Shown here one piece after another: positions 58,631 to 64,000 of a stretch of 64,000 bases of DNA. The position numbers were made by a program, and so were the translations under genes. The notes beneath the pieces were generated by a model, which saw only the letters and a program-made list of their open reading frames with translations, searched no databases and was not told where the DNA came from. Within the stretch, counting starts at the first letter, position 1. The number at the start of each line of letters is the position of its first letter. The DNA comes from Monilinia fructicola (taxonomy: Eukaryota; Ascomycota; Leotiomycetes; Helotiales; Sclerotiniaceae): NCBI GenBank assembly GCA_008692225.1, contig VICG01000015.1, forward strand, positions 1,825,001-1,889,000. Direction: 5' to 3'.

Positions 58631-61600
58631 TCATGCATCTTTCTTGGAATCCATTTTGACTTTGAGATTCTTGAAGTCTTTAACAAAATCAAGATAATCC
58701 TCACTTTCACCTACGTGTGATGACTTGGATGTTGGTCGAGGAGTAGGCTCTTCATCTAGGAAGGAAGATTGTATCTGCGATTGTTTTGGTGTCTTGAATA
58801 AATCACTCTCTTGATCGCCTGGACCCTCAAATATTTCTGGAGGTGTTAAAGTAGCTCCTGATATCTCTGAAGCTGGAGGTTGTTCGGATGTTGGCGATAA
58901 TACAATTGCTTCTTCAGTGACCGTAGGTGGGGGTTCAATCGAGTCAGAACTTAAAATTTCCGTCCCAGAAACAACACTACCGCGACTATTCGTACGCATC
59001 ATTTCTGTTCCAAGTTTAGAGCCACGGTGTGTCTTTGGAGAAGTGGAACTTTTTGGACTAGTCTTTTCTCGCACAGCAACATCACCCAACACTTCATCCT
59101 CATCATCACCAGATTCACCACATTCATGGCGATGCTTCTCCAGATTTTCTCGTTTAGCTTTCATCTTCTCAGACGATCGCTGACGAGAGAGATTCCGACG
59201 ATGTTCCAAGCGCCCTGGGGAAGAGGTGTTGTGAAGAAGGTTCGGTGGAGGAAGTTTTGGTAATTCATCAGCTTCCATCAGGTTAATTTCGTCGCTGATT
59301 CCAAGTCCAGTCTCATCCCAATCACCTGTAGGTCTCCTATTAATGACAACGGGTAAATCATCATGTGTAAAGTTTTCAGCATCCTCAAAATGACTTGAAC
59401 TAACAGAATCTTCACGACTTGATCCCCTAAAGCTATCAGCATTCATGTGTGCATAAACAGACGAAGCCGAAGTCGGACTATCCTCAAGACGCAAACTCTC
59501 TTGACGTAAACCAGATAGTGGAGGATATGCAGGAGGAAAGCTGATACCAGATGTAGGTTCTTTCCATTGACAGAAGTTACAAAGAACTTCGGTGAGCTTC
59601 GAGGCAGTTGGTGGCTTTTCAATTAGAGCATCGAATTGATGAGGCGCTTGAAGTTCTTTCAAGTATCCCGTAATGGCAACTATCGGAGTTTGAGAGTTGG
59701 CGTTCTTGGTTTCACGAATCATCCGAGCCACATCCGCACCATTGATTTGCGGCAATTTAAATTCCATCATAATGATATCGAATTTGATATCGCTAATAGC
59801 ATATCTCATTGCGTCAGCACCATTTGAGACAGTAACTGTGCGACAACGTAATTTTTCCAACAACTTCTCCATGACCATTCGCGATACTGGATGATCTTCG
59901 CAGATCAATACATCCAGAGGTCTGAAAGCAGGGCCGTCGCTTAAAGTGATCTGAGACATTCTCCTTGAGCTTTGACGGCGACGTTGAACACGAAGTAATG
60001 CATTTGCTTTTTCTCCTTCGTTATCCGAAGAGGAAGGCGACATGTCGAATACCTGGCTTCGCCTTTTACGATGGGATAGGAATTCTCCGGGTAAAGGACT
60101 TCCTTCTTGTGATCCAACTGTTTGCGAGCGAGCTCTCGAAGACGATGAATTACCACTACCTTGACGTGGTGTGGAAGGTGGTGCCTTCCCTGGTGACGAT
60201 AATGAAAGCGGAGGAGGTGCTGAGCCACGTGTTTTGATGGGTGATGATGCGGCAGAACAAGCAGTCTTATGCAGTCCAGGGGACGTTCGAGGTCCATCAA
60301 TGGCACTAGCGGGAGGAGCGAGATTGTTGCTTGACTGCTGTGATAAGCTTGAAGAATTACTCGAAGTTTTGCGTCTAGCGTCATTATTTTGCCCTGCAAT
60401 GAATGAGAGAAGTAAGGGTGATGAAGGTTGTGAAGCCCTACTTGGAGAGGAATTCGCTTGACTCAACCCAGAAGGAGATGAAGGTCGAGCAGTAGCTTTA
60501 GCATTGGATAAAGTTCGTTGAATAGGCATTGGCATTGGCAATACTGGACTGCCTTCCAAGGTGGCTGGAGATGCAACCATGTTATTACCACCACCGGGAC
60601 TGACTACTGGTTTGCTTTGAGCAGCCATGGCTTCTTGTCGCAATTTCTGAATAACGTCCTTGTTTGCCTTTTCTAAGACTGGTAAATTTTTGAAAGCAAA
60701 GTTACCAAAATCATCTGCCACCACAGGCTCGCTAAGTCGCCTACTTTTCATGTCTCTAACGTGTGGTGGAATGTGTAATGGCATCAAACCTCGTTTAACA
60801 TTATTGACTTGACTTCGAACTCGAGACAAAGCATCATGCGGACGTTCAGGATATTCGGCACCAGGAGTGGGGTTTTGAGTAGATGCTTGATCTTCCATCT
60901 CTTCCGCAAAAGATTGCAAAGTAGCACCTCGAGCATCAAAATATTCTGTATCCTCCGGGTTTTCTGGTGCAGGAACAAATTGCGCATCATCTTCAAGAAG
61001 TTTGTCCCATTGAGTGCCTTCAAACCAAGGATGATTTCGAATCTCATCACCTCCAGAGGAAAACTTCTCTTCTTTATTGGCCCCAAGTCGTTGTTGTGGA
61101 TCAACACACAGAAGCTTATTCATCAAATCCTTAGCTTCATCTGAGACATCGTAATCGCCTTCATCGGGCCATGAGATTCTTCGAGCCAGGATGTTTTCGA
61201 AAACTTCATCTGGTGTACCAGCATGAAAAGGTGGGTAGCCATAGATAAACTCAAACAAGATACATCCCACAGACCACCAATCACTCATTTCATCTTGACC
61301 AAGACCGTTCACAGTCTCAGGAGCAAGATAGTCGGGTGTACCAACGAATCGGCGATTACTATCATCAGGATCGAAAAGTGCCATTGGAGGTGGCATCATT
61401 CCCGTACCTGTTTGTGGTGGTGTACCGTGCCTGGCATCTGAACTGTGACTTGTGGTGGGCTGTAGACATAAGTCTGGCGATGCAGTAGCTTCATTCTCGC
61501 TCAGTTCTTCGATGGGTGTTTTTCTTTGATTGAGGGGTTGATTTTGACCCTCGTTCAAAGAAAAGGTGTTGAAGATCGAAGTCAGTGCATCACTACCACC

Positions 61601-63946
61601 GCTGTCACTTCTTTGACCAGATTTTCGCCGTGAATCCTTGTTAACAGTATTTTCTCGACTCAAGTTGAAGTAGGAGGGGGTCCCTAAACTACCCGCAACA
61701 TCCGGGGTCATTTGAGGTGTTGAACCAGGTGAATGTCGTCCCTGAAAATCGAAGGATGAAGCACGAGAAGAACTCATCGAAGTAGCTCGAACAAAAGGAC
61801 CCTGCTTGAGTAGATCTGGAGCAGATTCGTTTACTGTGCTACTTAGTACACGCTTTTGACGACCAATCAAGCCCATTCTCGATAGACCAAAATCAGTCAA
61901 CTTGAGATGACCTTTTTGATCGATGAGAAGGTTGTCGGGTTTCAAATCACGATGCACAATACCACGGTTGTGGAGATGCTCAACCCCGAGAATCACCTCA
62001 CCAAGGTATTTCTTTGCCCAGTCTTCAGGAAGACCACCTAGAACTTTGATCAAAGATGCACAGTCCCCACCGTTAAGGTATTCCATCACAAGATAAAGGT
62101 AGTCCTTGCTCGAAAAGGTCCAATAGAGCTTAGCGACGAAATCACTCTCACCTTGCCACATCATGATCGCACGTTCGGCCTTGACATTCGTGACTTGGTT
62201 CTTGGCAACCATATCAGCTTTCTTGAGTACTTTAATCGCATAGTAATCACCGGTAGACTTCTTCTTTGATAGATAAACACTACCGAATGCCCCTTTGCTG
62301 ATTGGTTTGATGATCTCGAAATCTTTAATCGAAGGTGGTACAGCACGTGCCTGTGGAGCACTGACAGAGTTTAGACGAGGTGATGGTGGTGGCCGTGGAT
62401 CCGATCCAGCAGCCGAGGACTGACGTCGATGGTGTGACGGAACTAGTGCAGGTGAACTGAACTCACTTCCGGGAAGCATCGGCGATGCGGTTGGAGAAAC
62501 AACACCCTCGTGGGCGATTGGCAGGATGCGTGGTTTGGAAATTCGCAATGGGGATGATGGAGGTGGCATCCGAACGGGAGACTCTTGTCTTCGGGGTGAA
62601 AGTGCGCCGGTGCCGAGAACCATGCTTCGCCGATTTTGTTGTCGGGAGCTTGCATGTCGACGAAGATCTCCGAATTCTGAAACTGGTGATTCTGTTCTTG
62701 GCGGACGCCCCATGACGGATGATGATCTGACACTCCCATCACTTTCCGCCCCAGTATCACTTTCGAAAAAAATAGATTCTCTTCTTGATTCCCTGGCTTG
62801 TCCTAGCATACCACTTAAAGCACCTTGGTGTGACCGGGGTGTCGGGCACTCCTTTGGATTTGGACTACTGGATCTGGTCGAGGAAATGGCGACAGATGAC
62901 AAACGGCGTTCTTCATGTCCCAGACCCGTACCAAGTTCGGCAGATTGAAGTGCCACGGCAAGCGATGAAGGTCCATCGAAAGAACCAGTGAAGAATCCCT
63001 CATCATTGGCTGGAATGGTTTCCTCAGGTTCTTCGGTCGAATCACTAAACTGACCTGTTGCGAGTCGAGCAGCTTTGTTGATAGCCTCATCGATACAATC
63101 TTGTACGATGGCCGAAAATTCCATCCGAATGCGTTCCGAGTATTCAATTATTCTACGATGACGGATGACGGCATCAATCTTTGCACGAGCAACGGCTTCG
63201 CTATCTGCACATAACATTGCTAAACCCTCTTGATCAGCCGCGTTAATATTTGGTGATTGCCATTGCATAACTTGGGATATGCGAGATTCCGATTGAGGTG
63301 ACTGCGTACGAAATTCTCCAGGGGCTTGCGGAGATGGCTCTTTGATGGCAGGTGTGCTGATTTCCATGGCGGTATCGCAAAGATCAACTAATAGTTCAAC
63401 AATTCGAGCATGCGGCCGCTTTTGGGCAAATGATCGTTCTCTCGTATGACCGTTTCTTGTTGTAGACCTTGATCGCGACCTACCTGACGAGGGCGTTCCA
63501 GGAGACGCTGTACCGGAAGAAGCGGTTGAGTTGGATCTAATGGGCAATCCTTTGTATTCCGCTTGGGGTGGAGCTGACATGGTCGGTTCTTTAGAATTCA
63601 AGTGAGCTTCAAAAGCTTCCAAGGCATCCAAAACTCTAACAATAGCATGACGATGTTCCGTCAAATTATCCTGACACATTTGTACTTCCATCTCAGCTTT
63701 ATGCTCTTGAAGACATAATTCTGTATGTTTTTCGAACCACCAAGGAGGAATTTGACGTTCGCAGATCCGGCAAAGTAATGGTAATGGAGGGGCATGATTT
63801 CCGGGATCTTCGAGACCACGTTCGGCAACGGTAGTAAGGTAACTGGCAAGAATTTGTGCTCCTGATCCGAGAGAATCGACTATGATCGGGGCGAGATCGA
63901 TTTGAATTTCTCGTGGGGCGATCCAAGGTCTGATCATCCACATTGT
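58631..63946 (-). CDS. rim15: Rim15-type protein kinase with receiver domain (N-terminus beyond window)
   Basis: AGC-related kinase that promotes quiescence, stress resistance and sporulation under TOR/PKA control, in yeast through Igo1/2 and PP2A. The window holds one exon of about 1,770 codons; an acceptor at 63947 and intron sequence to the edge show that the N-terminal (PAS) part is missing. Seen in order: a C2HC-like finger CRICERQIPPWWFEKHTELC (about 57-76); Ser/Pro-rich linker; kinase domain from about 541 with GAFGSVYLS, AIKVLKK, HRDLKPDN (about 664), DFGLS, a 170-residue insertion, then GTPDYLAPE (about 870) and an AGC-type tail; another long disordered part; and a response-regulator receiver from about 1346 (DVLICEDHPVSRMVMEKLLE, IVAITGY, LIEKPP). 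At the phospho-acceptor place the sequence is IIMMEFKLP, Glu rather than Asp. Frame intact over 5.3 kb. Confidence 0.95.
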   Translation of the reverse strand, partial: TMWMIRPWIAPREIQIDLAPIIVDSLGSGAQILASYLTTVAERGLEDPGNHAPPLPLLCRICERQIPPWWFEKHTELCLQEHKAEMEVQMCQDNLTEHRHAIVRVLDALEAFEAHLNSKEPTMSAPPQAEYKGLPIRSNSTASSGTASPGTPSSGRSRSRSTTRNGHTRERSFAQKRPHARIVELLVDLCDTAMEISTPAIKEPSPQAPGEFRTQSPQSESRISQVMQWQSPNINAADQEGLAMLCADSEAVARAKIDAVIRHRRIIEYSERIRMEFSAIVQDCIDEAINKAARLATGQFSDSTEEPEETIPANDEGFFTGSFDGPSSLAVALQSAELGTGLGHEERRLSSVAISSTRSSSPNPKECPTPRSHQGALSGMLGQARESRRESIFFESDTGAESDGSVRSSSVMGRPPRTESPVSEFGDLRRHASSRQQNRRSMVLGTGALSPRRQESPVRMPPPSSPLRISKPRILPIAHEGVVSPTASPMLPGSEFSSPALVPSHHRRQSSAAGSDPRPPPSPRLNSVSAPQARAVPPSIKDFEIIKPISKGAFGSVYLSKKKSTGDYYAIKVLKKADMVAKNQVTNVKAERAIMMWQGESDFVAKLYWTFSSKDYLYLVMEYLNGGDCASLIKVLGGLPEDWAKKYLGEVILGVEHLHNRGIVHRDLKPDNLLIDQKGHLKLTDFGLSRMGLIGRQKRVLSSTVNESAPDLLKQGPFVRATSMSSSRASSFDFQGRHSPGSTPQMTPDVAGSLGTPSYFNLSRENTVNKDSRRKSGQRSDSGGSDALTSIFNTFSLNEGQNQPLNQRKTPIEELSENEATASPDLCLQPTTSHSSDARHGTPPQTGTGMMPPPMALFDPDDSNRRFVGTPDYLAPETVNGLGQDEMSDWWSVGCILFEFIYGYPPFHAGTPDEVFENILARRISWPDEGDYDVSDEAKDLMNKLLCVDPQQRLGANKEEKFSSGGDEIRNHPWFEGTQWDKLLEDDAQFVPAPENPEDTEYFDARGATLQSFAEEMEDQASTQNPTPGAEYPERPHDALSRVRSQVNNVKRGLMPLHIPPHVRDMKSRRLSEPVVADDFGNFAFKNLPVLEKANKDVIQKLRQEAMAAQSKPVVSPGGGNNMVASPATLEGSPVLPMPMPIQRTLSNAKATARPSSPSGLSQANSSPSRASQPSSPLLLSFIAGQNNDARRKTSSNSSSLSQQSSNNLAPPASAIDGPRTSPGLHKTACSAASSPIKTRGSAPPPLSLSSPGKAPPSTPRQGSGNSSSSRARSQTVGSQEGSPLPGEFLSHRKRRSQVFDMSPSSSDNEGEKANALLRVQRRRQSSRRMSQITLSDGPAFRPLDVLICEDHPVSRMVMEKLLEKLRCRTVTVSNGADAMRYAISDIKFDIIMMEFKLPQINGADVARMIRETKNANSQTPIVAITGYLKELQAPHQFDALIEKPPTASKLTEVLCNFCQWKEPTSGISFPPAYPPLSGLRQESLRLEDSPTSASSVYAHMNADSFRGSSREDSVSSSHFEDAENFTHDDLPVVINRRPTGDWDETGLGISDEINLMEADELPKLPPPNLLHNTSSPGRLEHRRNLSRQRSSEKMKAKRENLEKHRHECGESGDDEDEVLGDVAVREKTSPKSSTSPKTHRGSKLGTEMMRTNSRGSVVSGTEILSSDSIEPPPTVTEEAIVLSPTSEQPPASEISGATLTPPEIFEGPGDQESDLFKTPKQSQIQSSFLDEEPTPRPTSKSSHVGESEDYLDFVKDFKNLKVKMDSKKDA

Positions 63947-64000
63947 CTGTATGAAATTAGTTGGCGATTTTTAATCACAAAGAGCCATGAAACCTACATG

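Overview
The window looks like nuclear DNA of a filamentous ascomycete, most likely a leotiomycete close to Botrytis, Sclerotinia or Monilinia. The evidence is short GT-AG introns of about 50-110 bases, genes on both strands with long AT-rich spacers, microsatellites throughout, AT-only islands of the kind left by repeat-induced point mutation (RIP), and protein signatures such as a Rim15 kinase, a fungal Nbl1/borealin, a fungal protoglobin and a NACHT-ankyrin protein. The family-level placement is an inference from protein resemblance. I found no rRNA, tRNA or CRISPR array.

Layout. 1-1312: UBE2Z-type E2 enzyme, cut by the window edge. 1915-3040: decayed transposon with long inverted repeats. 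4017-4769: Rab GTPase. 6726-9058: Pns1/CTL-type membrane protein. 9.1-10.1 kb: three heptamer minisatellites. 11538-14276: NACHT-ankyrin receptor-like protein. 14.3-20.9 kb: gene-poor, repeat-dotted stretch. 20866-22436: ZZ zinc-finger protein. 22.7-23.5 kb: remnant of a secreted-protein gene. 25.2-32.0 kb: a dense housekeeping block with Tma22, Nbl1, Rpn10, Trs23 and Rpb4. 33.1-33.5 kb: very long (AAAT)n tract. 34.3-36.1 kb: Q-rich gene split over several frames. 40.2-41.0 kb: AT-only island. 41966-42888: protoglobin. 43416-44150: second long-inverted-repeat element. 44908-46127: BTB protein. 46.9-47.7 kb: unidentified broken gene. 48239-49441: Erg26. 51.1-56.4 kb: two related helical proteins in head-to-head orientation beside a cytosolic-looking HExxHxxGxxH metallopeptidase. 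58631 to the right edge: Rim15, lacking its N-terminus.

Two things stand out. First, the 51-56 kb trio: an unrecognised pair of homologous helical proteins (one with a tryptophan-rich amphipathic tail) next to a soluble zinc protease. This resembles in outline, but not in sequence, the protease-gated cell-death pairs known in fungi, and it is the best candidate for an undescribed system. Second, at least seven genes, several of them essential in yeast (Trs23, Rpb4), are broken by shifts that are all explained by one or two extra bases, mostly in short homopolymers, while other long genes (Rim15, NACHT-ankyrin) read through cleanly. This looks more like residual assembly insertions than biology, but it matters for any reader of these gene models.

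Most housekeeping genes act independently: protein turnover (UBE2Z, Rpn10), translation (Tma22), vesicle traffic (Rab, Trs23), transcription (Rpb4), chromosome segregation (Nbl1), ergosterol synthesis (Erg26) and nutrient/quiescence signalling (Rim15).
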